From positions 3,203,501 through 3,267,500 of the forward strand of contig NZ_OY762905.1 in assembly GCF_963666525.1 (NCBI RefSeq): a DNA stretch of 64,000 nucleotides, written 5' to 3'. Each line of letters opens with the position of its first letter. Position 1 is the first letter of the stretch. Source of the DNA: an uncultured Cohaesibacter sp. (GTDB taxonomy: Bacteria; Pseudomonadota; Alphaproteobacteria; Rhizobiales; Cohaesibacteraceae). This document shows positions 44,631 through 54,347 of this stretch, one piece after another. Position numbers and translations under genes: made by a program. The notes under the pieces are model-generated. The model was not told the DNA's origin. It saw only the letters and a list, made by a program, of their open reading frames with translations, and ran no database searches.

Positions 44631-45389
44631 ATGGATAACAAGAATCTGGCGCAAAAAGCCATCTCTCTGCTCGATCTGACCGATCTGAACGACACCTGCG
44701 ATGATGCCGCCATCGAGGCTCTGTGCAAACGCGCCCGGACCTTTTATGGCAACACGGCAGCCGTCTGCGTCTGGCCGCGCTTTGTTGCCAAGGCAAGGGA
44801 ATGCCTCAAGGGCACAACGATCCGCGTTGCCACAGTGGTCAATTTCCCCCATGGCGGCGACGACCTTTTCGCCACCCTTGCAGAAACCGAACAGGCACTC
44901 GCCGACGGTGCCGATGAGATCGATCTGGTCATCCCCTATCATGCCTTCATGGAGGGACGGCGCGGCTTTGCCGAGACGATGGTGGAAAGGGTACGAGCGG
45001 CTGTTCCTGCTCCGGCGAAACTGAAAACCATTCTCGAAACCGGCGAGTTGAAGGACCCCGTGCTGATCCGCGCCGCAGCCGACATGGCGATTGACGCCGG
45101 GGCGGATCTCATCAAGACCTCGACCGGCAAGGTTGCCGTCAATGCCACACCTGAGGCGGCGGAAATCATGATGGAAGCCATCGCCCAGAGTGGTAAAGCG
45201 GTTGGCTTCAAGCCCGCCGGTGGTGTAAGAACGCTGGACGATGCCGGAACCTATCTGGCAATCGCCGCAAAATACATGGGCTCGGATTGGGCGACGCCTG
45301 AAACCTTCCGCTTTGGCGCATCGGGCGTGCTCGACGCGCTGCTGGCGGAAATAAAGGGCGAAACCGCAAAGGCTGGAGAGGGTTACTGA
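44631..45389 (+). CDS. deoC: Deoxyribose-phosphate aldolase
   Basis: 252 residues, TIM barrel of the DeoC/FbaB class. [11 protein letters not shown] at the N-terminus, [28 protein letters not shown], the Schiff-base Lys in LIKTSTGK, and the second Lys in [11 protein letters not shown] are all present. It cleaves 2-deoxyribose-5-phosphate to acetaldehyde and glyceraldehyde-3-phosphate. Its stop overlaps the deoA start by one base (TGATG), so the two are coupled in translation. It is of the E. coli size class. Confidence 0.94.
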   Translation: MDNKNLAQKAISLLDLTDLNDTCDDAAIEALCKRARTFYGNTAAVCVWPRFVAKARECLKGTTIRVATVVNFPHGGDDLFATLAETEQALADGADEIDLVIPYHAFMEGRRGFAETMVERVRAAVPAPAKLKTILETGELKDPVLIRAAADMAIDAGADLIKTSTGKVAVNATPEAAEIMMEAIAQSGKAVGFKPAGGVRTLDDAGTYLAIAAKYMGSDWATPETFRFGASGVLDALLAEIKGETAKAGEGY

Positions 45390-46699
45390 TGCTGCCACAG
45401 GAAATCATTCGCAAGAAACGCGACGGCGGCACCCTGAGTGCCGAGGAAATCCAGTTCTTCGTCAAGGGCATCACCGATGGATCGGTAACCGAAGGTCAGA
45501 TCTCGGCGCTGGCCATGGCCGTCTTCTTTCGCGGCATGGAGCTCGATGAACGGGTTACCCTGACGCTGGCCATGCGCGATTCCGGCTCGGTGCTGGACTG
45601 GTCTGAGCTCGATGGCCCGGTGGTCGACAAGCACTCGACTGGCGGCGTCGGCGACAATACCTCGCTGATGCTGGCCCCGGCGCTGGCGGCCTGCGGGGCG
45701 TTTGTGCCGATGATCTCAGGCCGTGGCCTCGGCCACACCGGCGGCACACTCGACAAGTTCGATTCCATTCCCGGCTACATCACCCAGCCGGACAACGCCC
45801 TGTTCCGCAAGGTGACAAGGGAGGTCGGCTGCGCCGTCATTGGCCAGACAGCAGACCTTGCCCCGGCAGACAAGCGCTTCTATGGCATCCGCGATGTTAC
45901 CGCGACTGTGGAGAGCATCCATCTCATCACCGCCTCGATCCTGTCCAAGAAGCTGGCCGCCGGTCTGCAGGGGCTGGTGCTCGACGTCAAGTCCGGCTCG
46001 GGTGCCTTCATGCCGACCCATCAGGAAAGCATCGAACTGGCCAAGAGCCTTGTGACCGTCGCCAATGGGGCGGGTGTGAAGACCGCAGCCCTCATCACTG
46101 ACATGAACGAGCCGCTCGCCACGGCGGCGGGCAACGCCATCGAAATGAAAAATGCGGTGCAGTTTCTGACCGGCGACGCCGTCGATCCGCGCAACTGGGA
46201 GATCACCGTTGCGCTGTGCGCAGAAATGCTGCTGATCGGCGGCGTGGTTGAAAGCCGTGACGAGGGCACCGAAAAGATCGAGGATGCCTTCCTGTCTGGA
46301 CGGGCAGCCGAGAAATTCGCTGAAATGGTTGCCGCTCTGGGGGGCCCCACCGATTTCATCGAGAATATGGAAGACCACCTCAAGCTGGCCCCGATGGTAG
46401 TCGATATCTATGCGGAAAAGGCGGGTCTGGTTGAGGCCATTGACACCCGCGAGGTCGGCATAGCTGTTGTCGAACTGGGCGGTGGCCGCATTCGGGCCGC
46501 AGATCCAATTGATCATTCCGTCGGCTTTGACGGGCTGGCCGGGCTTGGGCAGACAGTGGACGACAACACGCCGATCGCCCGTGTTTATGCCAACAGTGAC
46601 GATCAGGTCGCCAAGGCAACCGCCCGCATCAGGGCCGCCTATCGCATCGGCGAGGCGGGCACCCAGAGCAGGACCATCTATGACATCATCGATCAGTGA
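45389..46699 (+). CDS. deoA: Thymidine phosphorylase
   Basis: 436 residues. Pyrimidine-nucleoside phosphorylase family: [21 protein letters not shown], the glycosyl-transferase-3 signature [49 protein letters not shown], and a C-terminal PYNP domain ([19 protein letters not shown]). It converts thymidine or deoxyuridine plus phosphate to the base and 2-deoxyribose-1-phosphate, which DeoB next isomerises. Length and motifs match the E. coli enzyme. Confidence 0.95.
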   Translation: MLPQEIIRKKRDGGTLSAEEIQFFVKGITDGSVTEGQISALAMAVFFRGMELDERVTLTLAMRDSGSVLDWSELDGPVVDKHSTGGVGDNTSLMLAPALAACGAFVPMISGRGLGHTGGTLDKFDSIPGYITQPDNALFRKVTREVGCAVIGQTADLAPADKRFYGIRDVTATVESIHLITASILSKKLAAGLQGLVLDVKSGSGAFMPTHQESIELAKSLVTVANGAGVKTAALITDMNEPLATAAGNAIEMKNAVQFLTGDAVDPRNWEITVALCAEMLLIGGVVESRDEGTEKIEDAFLSGRAAEKFAEMVAALGGPTDFIENMEDHLKLAPMVVDIYAEKAGLVEAIDTREVGIAVVELGGGRIRAADPIDHSVGFDGLAGLGQTVDDNTPIARVYANSDDQVAKATARIRAAYRIGEAGTQSRTIYDIIDQ

Positions 46700-46784
46700 T
46701 CGTTTGACCAATCGTCTGGGTCGAGCGGCAGGGACCAGACCTGTTGCTCCCTTGCAGACAATTTTCAGATAAAGGGGGTGCCCC

Positions 46785-48023
46785 ATGGCACGCGCATTTC
46801 TACTGGTTCTTGACTCCTTCGGCATCGGCAATGCGCCGGACGCCGACAAGTTTGGCAAGCCGACATCAGACAAGGGCTCGGACACGCTGGGCCATATCGC
46901 GGCAGCCTGTGCGGCCGGCAAGGGCGACAAGGAAGGCCTCAGAGCAGGCCCGCTCAAACTGCCGAACATGGATCGCCTGGGACTGGGGCTGATTGCCGAA
47001 AAGGCAACCGGCAGCCGCCCTGCCAATCTTGCCTATGCTGGCGAACCGGAAGGCCTCTGCGCCAATGCGGTGGAAGTTTCCATCGGCAAGGACACGCCTT
47101 CGGGCCACTGGGAGATTGCCGGGGTGCCTGTGCCGTTCGACTGGGGCTATTTCCCCGATACCGTGCCAACCTTCCCGCCGGAAATGACAAAGGCCTTCCT
47201 GGAGAAAACCGGTCTGCCGGGCATTCTTGGTGACAAGCATGCCTCGGGTACGGTGATCATCAATGAATTGGGGGAGGAGAGCATCCGTACCGGCATGCCG
47301 ATCTGCTACACCAGCGCGGATTCGGTCTATCAGATTGCCGCTCATGAAGAGCATTTCGGGCTGGATCGCCTCTACGAGATTTGCGAGATCGCTTTCGATC
47401 TGGTCGCCCCCTACAACATCGGTCGCGTCATCGCCCGTCCGTTCATTGGCGAAACGCCCGCCGATTTCGAACGCACCGGCAACCGCCATGACTATTCGGT
47501 TCTGCCGCCGGAGCCGACACTGCTGGATCGTGCCAGGGATGCCGGGCGTCAGGTGCTGGCTGTTGGCAAGATCTCCGATATCTTCGCCGCTCAGGGCGTG
47601 ACGAAAAAGATCAAGGCAACCGGCAACCCGGCCATCTTCGATGAAACGCTGAAAGCCATTGGCGAAGCGAAGGACGGGGATCTTGTCTTTTCGAACCTTG
47701 TCGACTTCGACATGCATTTCGGCCATCGGCGCGATGTGCCGGGCTATGCTGCGGCGCTTGAATATTTCGACACCCGCCTCCCAGAACTGGAAGCCGTGCT
47801 GGAGCCCGGTGATCTGGTGGTCCTCACCGCCGACCATGGCTGCGATCCCACATGGCAGGGCACCGACCACACCCGCGAGCAGGTGCCTGTGCTGATGTTC
47901 GGGCCCGGCATCAAGGGGCGCTATGCCGGTCAGCGTCAGACCTTTGCCGACATTGGTGAGACGGTCGCCGATCACCTCGGCCTTTCGCCCGGGAAGCATG
48001 GAACCTCCTTTCTCAAGGACTGA
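46785..48023 (+). CDS. deoB: Phosphopentomutase
   Basis: 412 residues, alkaline-phosphatase superfamily. Metal ligands and active-site blocks: [15 protein letters not shown] at the N-terminus, the nucleophile region around [15 protein letters not shown] (phospho-Thr), [29 protein letters not shown], and [19 protein letters not shown]. It moves phosphate between C1 and C5 of ribose or deoxyribose, feeding DeoC. GGGGGTGCCCC precedes the start. An 85 bp gap separates it from deoA. Confidence 0.95.
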   Translation: MARAFLLVLDSFGIGNAPDADKFGKPTSDKGSDTLGHIAAACAAGKGDKEGLRAGPLKLPNMDRLGLGLIAEKATGSRPANLAYAGEPEGLCANAVEVSIGKDTPSGHWEIAGVPVPFDWGYFPDTVPTFPPEMTKAFLEKTGLPGILGDKHASGTVIINELGEESIRTGMPICYTSADSVYQIAAHEEHFGLDRLYEICEIAFDLVAPYNIGRVIARPFIGETPADFERTGNRHDYSVLPPEPTLLDRARDAGRQVLAVGKISDIFAAQGVTKKIKATGNPAIFDETLKAIGEAKDGDLVFSNLVDFDMHFGHRRDVPGYAAALEYFDTRLPELEAVLEPGDLVVLTADHGCDPTWQGTDHTREQVPVLMFGPGIKGRYAGQRQTFADIGETVADHLGLSPGKHGTSFLKD

Positions 48024-48038
48024 CCGAAGAGACGGAGC

Positions 48039-48386
48039 ATGATCAGACTTATGCAATTGACCTATCGTGCCGTGGTCTTGTTCGCGGTTCTGGCGGCCAC
48101 GCAGGCTCATGCCAGCGGTGAACCGAAAGGGCCCCAGGCGGGCGCTAGGGATCGCATGCCGCTTTTGCCTGCAGCCGCCAACTGCCCGGATGATCCTCGA
48201 GAGGCCGCAAGAGACCTTTGGCCGATGGCTGCCGCCTTCGGGCCGCGCATGACCCGCCTGAGGGGCAAGCACGCCTGCGGGCAGTGGGTCCAATGCGACC
48301 GCGCCTTCCCGGCCAGAGGCTGGCGATGCCGCTGGCAGGCTGACCATCGAGATGCCCCAAGGGGCAATGCTCCTCAAGGTGATTGA
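48039..48386 (+). CDS. Small putative exported protein between deoB and add, possibly frameshifted
   Basis: 115 codons, no family recognised. The N-terminus is a credible signal peptide (LTYRAVVLFAVLAATQAHASG) with GAGACGGAG before the ATG, 15 bp after deoB. The remainder is short, with four Cys after the signal, and Trp/Arg-rich near the end. From about 48330 on, codon third positions in this frame lose their G/C bias, while the +1 frame reads RLTIEMPQGAMLLKVIEQEK with typical bias. This may mean a frameshift or a decayed gene. Its place inside the nucleoside operon does not reveal a role. It may not be a real gene. Confidence 0.4.
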   Translation: MIRLMQLTYRAVVLFAVLAATQAHASGEPKGPQAGARDRMPLLPAAANCPDDPREAARDLWPMAAAFGPRMTRLRGKHACGQWVQCDRAFPARGWRCRWQADHRDAPRGNAPQGD

Positions 48387-48398
48387 ACAAGAAAAGCG

Positions 48399-49418
48399 AT
48401 GCAGAACACCAATCCCGTGGCCTCGGGCCAGAGCCTTCTGAAGGCCGAACTCCATGTCCACATCGAAGGGGCGGCCCACCCTGAGCTGGTGCACCGTCTG
48501 GCCGAACGGCATGGCAAGAATCTCGATGCTTTCATGCGCGATGACGGCACCTATATCTGGTCCGATTTCACCAATTTCCTCGCATGCTACGACAAGGTGG
48601 CCGCGGTCATCTGCACGCCGGAAGACTATGCCGATCTGACCGAAGACTATCTCCTGCGCAATGCAGATGAGGGTTGCTTCTACACCGAGTTCTTCCTCTC
48701 GCCCGATCATGTCGCGCTGATGGGCATGAGCTATGACAATCTGCTCGAGGGCATTTCGGAAGGCTATGAGCGGGCAAAGGCCAAGAGCAGTGCACAGGGT
48801 TTCCCCCTTGAAGCCCGCTTCATCGTCACCTGCCTGCGGCACATGGGGCCGGAAGCCGCCATCGACGTGGCAAGGCGCGTGGCAGCTCGGCCGCATCCGC
48901 TGGTTACCGGTTTCGGCATGGGCGGCGACGAGCGCCTCTACAGCCAGCGGGCGTTTGCCCCGGCTTTCACGATTGCTCACGATGCCGGGCTTGCCTGTAC
49001 AACCCATGCCGGAGAGTTTGGCAATCCGTTGAGCGTGATTGATGCGCTGGATCATCTGCCGGTGACCCGCATTGGCCATGGCGTGCGTTCGGTCGAGGAT
49101 CCGGATCTTGTCCGCCGGCTGGTCGATGAGGCCATCGTGCTGGAAGTCTGCCCCCATTCCAACGTGGCGCTCGGCCTCTATCCGACCCTTGCCGAGCATC
49201 CGCTGCCAATCTTGATCGAGGCCGGTGTGCTGACGACCCTGTCGTCGGATGATCCGCCCTTCTTCTCCACTTCGGTCGGCAAGGAATACGACGAGATGGC
49301 GGTAGCGAACGGCTGGGACCGGGAAACCATGAAAGGCTTTACCCGTCGGTCGCTGGAAGCGGCCTTTCTGGACGAGGCAACAAGAGCGCAGCTGCTGGAC
49401 CGTCTTGACCGCAGCTGA
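48399..49418 (+). CDS. add: Adenosine deaminase
   Basis: 339 residues. Amidohydrolase fold: metal site ELHVHIEGA at the N-terminus, THAGEFGNP (His and catalytic Glu), ITRIGHGVRS-type TRIGHGVRS, and LSSDDPPFFST (Asp metal ligand pair). It deaminates adenosine and deoxyadenosine to (deoxy)inosine, which the upstream PNP can then split. The related adenine deaminase group has similar motifs; the length and the nucleoside cluster favour adenosine as substrate. Confidence 0.9.
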   Translation: MQNTNPVASGQSLLKAELHVHIEGAAHPELVHRLAERHGKNLDAFMRDDGTYIWSDFTNFLACYDKVAAVICTPEDYADLTEDYLLRNADEGCFYTEFFLSPDHVALMGMSYDNLLEGISEGYERAKAKSSAQGFPLEARFIVTCLRHMGPEAAIDVARRVAARPHPLVTGFGMGGDERLYSQRAFAPAFTIAHDAGLACTTHAGEFGNPLSVIDALDHLPVTRIGHGVRSVEDPDLVRRLVDEAIVLEVCPHSNVALGLYPTLAEHPLPILIEAGVLTTLSSDDPPFFSTSVGKEYDEMAVANGWDRETMKGFTRRSLEAAFLDEATRAQLLDRLDRS

Positions 49419-49596
49419 CCGGGTCGCCCACCCGCAAGGCATGGCCCGCGAGCCCAGCCCAAAAAGGTGGATCTGTTAGGATTATGCCCAGAAACCGGTT
49501 CATCAATCCGCATGCTTTTGTGCCCTTTGCTTGCCCTCTGCGCGCTGCTTGGGCTAAAAGAGGCGAAATTGCACCATAGAACAAAGGAATCGGGCC

Positions 49597-50226
49597 ATGC
49601 AGCAGGTAACAGTCGTCGATCATCCGCTTGTCCAGCACAAGCTCACCATCATGCGCGACAAGGACACGTCCACCGCGTCATTTCGTCAGTTGCTGCGGGA
49701 GATTTCCCATCTGTTGTGCTATGAAGCAACGCGCGAACTGGAAATGACCAGCAAGCTGATCGAAACGCCCCTCATGGAAATGAGAGCGCCGACCCTTGCC
49801 GGCAAGAAACTGGTGTTTGCCTCGATCCTGCGTGCAGGCAACGGCCTGCTGGAAGGGATGCTTGATCTGGTGCCGTCCGCCCGCGTGGCTCATGTCGGCC
49901 TCTATCGCGACCCGGTGACCTTCGAGGCCGTCGAATACTACTTCAAGGCCCCGGAAGATCTCGAAGACCGTCTGGTCATTGCTGTCGACCCGATGCTGGC
50001 CACTGCCAATTCGGCAGTTCTGGCCATCAACAAGCTCAAGGAGCGCGGCGCCCAGAACATCCGCTTCGTTTCCCTGTTGGCTGCACCGGAAGGCATCAAG
50101 GCCTTCACGACTGCCCACCCGGACGTGCCGGTGATCACCGCTGCCATTGACAAGAAGCTGAACGAGAAGAACTACATCCTGCCAGGTCTCGGTGATGCTG
50201 GCGACCGCATGTATGGCACGAAATAA
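49597..50226 (+). CDS. upp: Uracil phosphoribosyltransferase
   Basis: 209 residues, E. coli-like. Motifs: [22 protein letters not shown] at the N-terminus in part, [26 protein letters not shown], the PRPP loop [10 protein letters not shown] (E. coli has ATGGS, so Gly-Gly is Ala-Asn), and the uracil-binding end [17 protein letters not shown]. It joins uracil with PRPP to give UMP, recovering the base freed by DeoA or other phosphorylases. It is the last gene of the nucleoside cluster and is followed by a terminator. Confidence 0.95.
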   Translation: MQQVTVVDHPLVQHKLTIMRDKDTSTASFRQLLREISHLLCYEATRELEMTSKLIETPLMEMRAPTLAGKKLVFASILRAGNGLLEGMLDLVPSARVAHVGLYRDPVTFEAVEYYFKAPEDLEDRLVIAVDPMLATANSAVLAINKLKERGAQNIRFVSLLAAPEGIKAFTTAHPDVPVITAAIDKKLNEKNYILPGLGDAGDRMYGTK

Positions 50227-50265
50227 CAGCTGTCGGGGCTTCGGCCCTGTCTTGAGACGATAACA

Positions 50266-50288
50266 GGGCCTGTCTTCAGGCCTTGTTT
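50266..50288 (+). terminator. Terminator of the nucleoside cluster
   Basis: GGCCTG and CAGGCC pair around TCTT, followed by TTGTTTA, about 40 bp after the upp stop. A nearby GGGGC-TTCG-GCCCTG hairpin (about 50234-50249) may help. Confidence 0.6.
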
Positions 50289-50390
50289 ACCATTGATGCG
50301 GAAAAAGGCGTGCACGTGCCCTCTTCTTAACCGGAGGTAGGGCAATTGGCGGCATCAATGACGAGGTCTGGACAATCGGAGACCTGATGC

Positions 50391-50948
50391 ATGGCACGCC
50401 TCATTCTCATCGCTCTTGTGGCTGTGGCCGCCTTCACCATGCTGCCCGGGGTGGCGACCGAATGGCTGGTGGCCCGCGGCTACATGGTGCGCAGCGCTGA
50501 TGGGTCCCTGCTCAGTGCCCAATCCACTGAAGGCAACACCCGGACTGCCGCTCCAACCCATGCCAATTACAATGGCGTACGCCGTGCCGTGCTGAAACCC
50601 GGGCCCGGTGGGCATTTCCTGGCCAGAGCCCATATCAACAGCAAGGTCGTCGAGGCAATGATCGACACCGGAGCCACCATGGTGGCGTTGACCTATCAAG
50701 ACGCAAGGCGGCTGGGCCTGCGGCTCGACAGCCAGGACTTCCGGTTTGGTGTCCAGACCGCCAACGGCACAGTCCGGTATGCCCGGACGCGCATCCGCTC
50801 CATCAGGATTGATCAGGTCGAGGTGAAGAATCTCGATGTCATTGTGGCTCCGAAAGGAGCCCTTGGCATGACCCTCATCGGAATGAGCTTTCTTGGCAAG
50901 CTCAAGACCTTCCGCATGGAACGCGGGCGGCTCGTGCTGGAAAGCTGA
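50391..50948 (+). CDS. Retropepsin-like aspartic protease, TIGR02281/clan AA family
   Basis: 185 residues. A single N-terminal membrane or signal helix (LILIALVAVAAFTMLPGVA) precedes a retropepsin domain with the active-site loop AMIDTGATMVALT, a flap-like segment with VQTANGTVRYAR, and the closing GMTLIGMSFLGKL. One copy of the D-T-G-A triad means it works as a homodimer. Family members, common in alphaproteobacteria, are membrane-tethered and face the periplasm. Substrates are unknown; the Rickettsia homologue APRc processes surface proteins. It stands alone, convergent with a HAD gene. Confidence 0.85.
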   Translation: MARLILIALVAVAAFTMLPGVATEWLVARGYMVRSADGSLLSAQSTEGNTRTAAPTHANYNGVRRAVLKPGPGGHFLARAHINSKVVEAMIDTGATMVALTYQDARRLGLRLDSQDFRFGVQTANGTVRYARTRIRSIRIDQVEVKNLDVIVAPKGALGMTLIGMSFLGKLKTFRMERGRLVLES

Positions 50949-50984
50949 GACGCCCGGCATGGCTCAGAAGCTGTGATCGTGCGG

Positions 50985-51599
50985 TCAGATTGCGAAGCCG
51001 TGGGCTCGAAGGTCTTCGGCAAGCCCGAACGGGCTCTTGAAGTGATGGGCAAACATTCCGACCGCGCGCGCTGCTTCCACATTGGGCAGACTGTCATCGA
51101 TGAACAGACAATCGGACGCCTCGAGATTGTTGCGTTCAAGCAGACACCGGAAGATGGCGGCATCCGGCTTGACGACCTTTTCATCGCCTGAGACCACAAC
51201 ATCGCGGAACTGCTTGAGGGTCGGGAAGCGCTCCTGGCATTCCCGGAAGGTGTCGGCTGCAAAATTCGTAATTGCATAGATCGGCACATTCATTTCCTGT
51301 AGCCGTTCCTTGATCAGCACGGTTCCCGCGATGACGCCCGGCACCATGTCGTGCCAGCGGTTGCGATAGGCACGGATTTCCTCTTCATAGTTGGGATGCG
51401 CCTTGACGAGCATTTCGATGGCTTCTGCCCAATCACGGCCAAGATCCTGTTGCAGGTTCCAGTCATGCAAGCCTGTTTCTTCCGTAAAGCGGTCAATCTC
51501 TTCCTTGCTGGCGAAATAGGATTCATAAAGAAAGTGCATGTCCCAACGGATGAGCACATTGCCGATATCGAAAACAACAATCGATGGATTTTTTGTCAT
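50985..51599 (-). CDS. HAD-superfamily phosphatase, subfamily IA (YihX-like)
   Basis: 204 residues. Motif I VVFDIGNVLIRWD (nucleophile Asp with D-x-G, as in YihX), an alpha-helical cap (about 20-95), motif II AITNF, motif III Lys in EKVVKPDAAIF, and motif IV FIDDSLPNVEAA. It should hydrolyse a small phosphorylated metabolite; E. coli YihX acts on glucose-1-phosphate. The start at 51599 has a plausible ribosome site on the minus strand (AGCGAGCCCC is weak). It is divergent from the PhnD-like gene. Confidence 0.88.
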   Translation of the reverse strand: MTKNPSIVVFDIGNVLIRWDMHFLYESYFASKEEIDRFTEETGLHDWNLQQDLGRDWAEAIEMLVKAHPNYEEEIRAYRNRWHDMVPGVIAGTVLIKERLQEMNVPIYAITNFAADTFRECQERFPTLKQFRDVVVSGDEKVVKPDAAIFRCLLERNNLEASDCLFIDDSLPNVEAARAVGMFAHHFKSPFGLAEDLRAHGFAI

Positions 51600-51724
51600 G
51601 AGGGGCTCGCTATTCGATCAGGTGTAATATAGCCAAGGTTATTGATTTGATCCGGGTGGCGTAACATCCCAAGATGTCCATTATATGATTCGCACAATCC
51701 TTTGCTGGGGGATACCTAATTTAT

Positions 51725-52867
51725 ATGTTCAAGGCGGTTTCTGGCGGTTTGGTCGCATATGGCGGAAATAGCGCATATCGGCGACTTTCTGGCAAATTGA
51801 CGAAGACACTTCTTGCGATGGTTCTGGCTGCTGGCGCCGGGCTGGTTTCCTCTGGTGGCCTGCTGGCCCAGGAAGGAGTGGAACGTCACGCGCTCGAAGC
51901 GCTGGATGATGCGACGCGGAATGCCCTGCCTTCGCAGTTTCCGGCAACCGATGCGGCGCCGCTGCCTGATACCGGCTCCATCATCGACCGGACAGCACCG
52001 GACCCGAGCAACACGATCGAGCTTCTCGACAACAAGCCGCCCCTGCGTATCGGCCTTGTTGCTGAACGCGGTGCCAGCTATCTACAGGCTCGCATCGAGC
52101 CCTTCAGATCATACCTGCAGGAAAGCCTGTCGCGACCGGTGGAAGTCGTCGCCTTCAACTCGATGACCACTCTGATGGCCGCCCATATCAGTCATCAGGT
52201 CGACTATTCGATCTATCCTGCCAGCATTTTTTCCATGGCCTATGCCTCCTGTGGTTGCCTGACCCCGATGGTGGCCCCGGTTTCGCGGGAAGCGCCCGAT
52301 GGCGTCTACATGGTGCTCGTGGTGCGCGGAGCAAGTGGCATCAAGAGCCTGGCCGATCTCTCTGGCCGATCCATGGCGCTCTCCTCCAAGAATGGCGCAA
52401 TACCCTTCTACATGGCGATGAATGAGTTGAAAAAATCCGGCCTCAATCCCGAGCGGGATCTGGCCTCGCTGGTAGGCAGGGACAATCCGGGCGATGCCCT
52501 GGCCCTGCTGGAGGATGGCACGGTGGACGCTGCACTGGTCTGGTCGACCACCCCCTTCAACCAGTCGCTCTTCACCAGTGAAGGCGCAATCTCGGCCTAT
52601 GCCCGGAGCCGCAGCGGCCGTGGCGGCGATGCCACAAACCCCGATTTTCTCTCGATCTGGCATTCGCCCGCAGTCCCGGCAGGCCCCCATGTCATCCATG
52701 ATGAGGTCTCCAAGCAGGATCGCGCAGACTTGATCAACGCCCTCAAGGAGATGAGCAAAGTTGATCCGGCTGCCTACGACGCGGTAGAGCGGCGCTATGA
52801 TGGTGGATTCAGGAGCGTGGAGTTGAAGGACTATGAGCCGCTGATCGAGATTGCCACAAAGCGCTGA
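51725..52867 (+). CDS. PhnD-like phosphate/phosphonate-type periplasmic binding protein, orphan
   Basis: 380 residues with a signal segment at about 28-48 (LLAMVLAAGAGLVSSGGLLA) after a basic lead. A variable stretch to about 95 is followed by a type II binding fold: PLRIGLVAERGASYLQARIE, VEVVAFNSMTTLMAAH, VDYSIYPASIFSMAY, KSLADLSGRSMALSSKN and VDAALVWSTTPFN. The PASIFSMAY and LADLSGRS segments fit the PhnD group. No permease or ATPase is nearby, so it is either an unlinked transporter part or a sensor-type binding protein. It lies 24 bp before the end of the convergent TadE-like gene. Confidence 0.82.
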   Translation: MFKAVSGGLVAYGGNSAYRRLSGKLTKTLLAMVLAAGAGLVSSGGLLAQEGVERHALEALDDATRNALPSQFPATDAAPLPDTGSIIDRTAPDPSNTIELLDNKPPLRIGLVAERGASYLQARIEPFRSYLQESLSRPVEVVAFNSMTTLMAAHISHQVDYSIYPASIFSMAYASCGCLTPMVAPVSREAPDGVYMVLVVRGASGIKSLADLSGRSMALSSKNGAIPFYMAMNELKKSGLNPERDLASLVGRDNPGDALALLEDGTVDAALVWSTTPFNQSLFTSEGAISAYARSRSGRGGDATNPDFLSIWHSPAVPAGPHVIHDEVSKQDRADLINALKEMSKVDPAAYDAVERRYDGGFRSVELKDYEPLIEIATKR

Positions 52868-52891
52868 GCCATGCCGATCCCGTGGCGGGTC

Positions 52892-53443
52892 TTAATTGCA
52901 GGTCACCTTGTCGGAGTTCCGGGGCGCAAAGATTGCCGTATCCCGGAAGGTCATGTCCATGAAGCCGGAACTGGTACCATAGAAGCTGGAATTCTTGGTG
53001 AAGGCCTCATAATCCACTTCGCTGGCCGACATGAGATAGAAGCTGTTGGCTATCTTGAGGCCATCCGGCAGGGAGGCGGGATCGATCGCTGCGTCGCCGA
53101 AGGAACATACAAGGTTGACCCGTCCTGCGCTGTCCACCTCAACGCCGATCAGCCCGATCCTGCGCGTAAACCCGTCATAGGGGAACATCATCCGGTCGGC
53201 GATGTCTCCGAAAGTGGCCCAGTCCGATGCTGTGATATTGTCATCCTGAGCCGCCAGATTGGCGAGGGCCGAGGCCAGATGGGAGGATTTCCGTTTGGTC
53301 AGAACCGCTCCGTTTAACTCCCATGACCCGAGCAGCAGTACGGCCATCAGTGGCAGGACCAACGCGAATTCGACGGAAACCACGCCTCGCTCATCCTTGC
53401 GCAAGCGATTGAGAAGGGAGTGTAATGTCGAAAGAAAGGTCAT
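52892..53443 (-). CDS. TadE/TadG-like pseudopilin 2
   Basis: 183 residues. The N-terminus has a basic lead ending in DERGVVSVEFALVLPLMAVLLLGSWEL, a TadE-like segment with a conserved Glu five residues after the likely prepilin-peptidase site (RG/VV-x-x-E). The rest is a small periplasmic beta-rich domain with two Cys (CSFGDA, VTCN). It follows the other TadE gene by 68 bp on the minus strand. TadE and TadF pseudopilins are processed by the prepilin peptidase and are needed for Flp pilus assembly. It may be called tadF or tadG in other schemes. Confidence 0.8.
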   Translation of the reverse strand: MTFLSTLHSLLNRLRKDERGVVSVEFALVLPLMAVLLLGSWELNGAVLTKRKSSHLASALANLAAQDDNITASDWATFGDIADRMMFPYDGFTRRIGLIGVEVDSAGRVNLVCSFGDAAIDPASLPDGLKIANSFYLMSASEVDYEAFTKNSSFYGTSSGFMDMTFRDTAIFAPRNSDKVTCN

Positions 53444-53511
53444 CGTGGTTGCCTGCGTGATACGAAATACGTGATCAGTGAATGGTTCGGAGTTTGATTT
53501 GCGCAGAGGCC

Positions 53512-54087
53512 CTATTCATAAGGTTCGCTGCGAAACACCATCACGGTAGAGAGCGTGAACTGCGGTCCATTGGTGGCATCAAGCAGGGAAAACAGGCTGT
53601 TGACCGACGACATGGGCAAATAGGCCTTGACGATGACATAGTCGCTGGGATCTCCGGGGTCATATTGCTCTCTCGTTGGATCGAGAACTCCATTGGTGAC
53701 CGGTGCATCGGTATCGAGATTGGAAATGTCCGGGTCACTGGTTACATCCACCACGATATCGGCAAGGCATGTCTGTACGGGAATGGCCACAGAGCCACAG
53801 ATCAGGCCCTTGAAGTCATCCTTGGTCATGCCGGACGATGCGACTTCGCCGATGCGGATCTGTCGCCCCGCGATCTGGGCGGCATCCTCGAGTGTGTTCG
53901 AGGTTATATAGACATAGCCGATGCCCAACAGGGCGTAGAGAAAGGCGAAAAAGGGAAGGGCCAGCACGGCAAACTCGATGGCCGTGGCACCGCTCGTGTC
54001 GCCCAGGAAACGGCAGCAAGGCTTTTGCAGCACGCTGCACACTGTCAGCCTCTGTTTGAATGATGCTATTCTGAAGAAAGGTTTCAT
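53512..54087 (-). CDS. tadE: TadE-like pseudopilin 1
   Basis: 191 residues from ATG 54087, preceded on the minus strand by GGGAGGAACC; the frame opens earlier at 54147 without support. The N-terminal ~30 residues are basic and hold two Cys, then GDTSGATAIEFAVLALPFFAFLYALLG, whose SGATAIEFA mirrors the pilin cleavage region SGATAIEYA of the Flp pilin in this locus. A periplasmic domain with Cys pair (GLICGSVAI, QTCLAD) follows. It is expected to be cut by the same peptidase and to help pilus assembly. Confidence 0.83.
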   Translation of the reverse strand: MKPFFRIASFKQRLTVCSVLQKPCCRFLGDTSGATAIEFAVLALPFFAFLYALLGIGYVYITSNTLEDAAQIAGRQIRIGEVASSGMTKDDFKGLICGSVAIPVQTCLADIVVDVTSDPDISNLDTDAPVTNGVLDPTREQYDPGDPSDYVIVKAYLPMSSVNSLFSLLDATNGPQFTLSTVMVFRSEPYE

Positions 54088-54347
54088 GGTTCCTCCCTCT
54101 CTTCTCGACCCGGGGCCGAAAAGGACAGGCTGATGGCATCGCGGCAATGGATCACTGGAAGAAAATCGGGTGTATCCCTTTAAAGCTCCGCAAAAGAATG
54201 GCAGAAAAGCGTTTATGAATAATTGGTAAAACTGGTTAATTCAGCCGGAGAGGCGAGGACGATGACCAATCTGATTGGTTCGGGTCCACCCCGACCAACA
54301 GCCCGCTTATAAGCCAGCTCGTCACACTGCCATTGACTGGAGGCTGC

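Noticed and set aside
46866-49442. An 858-codon open frame on - across deoB, the small gene and add
   Set aside because: It mirrors high-GC third positions of real genes and shows no recognisable domain or ribosome site.
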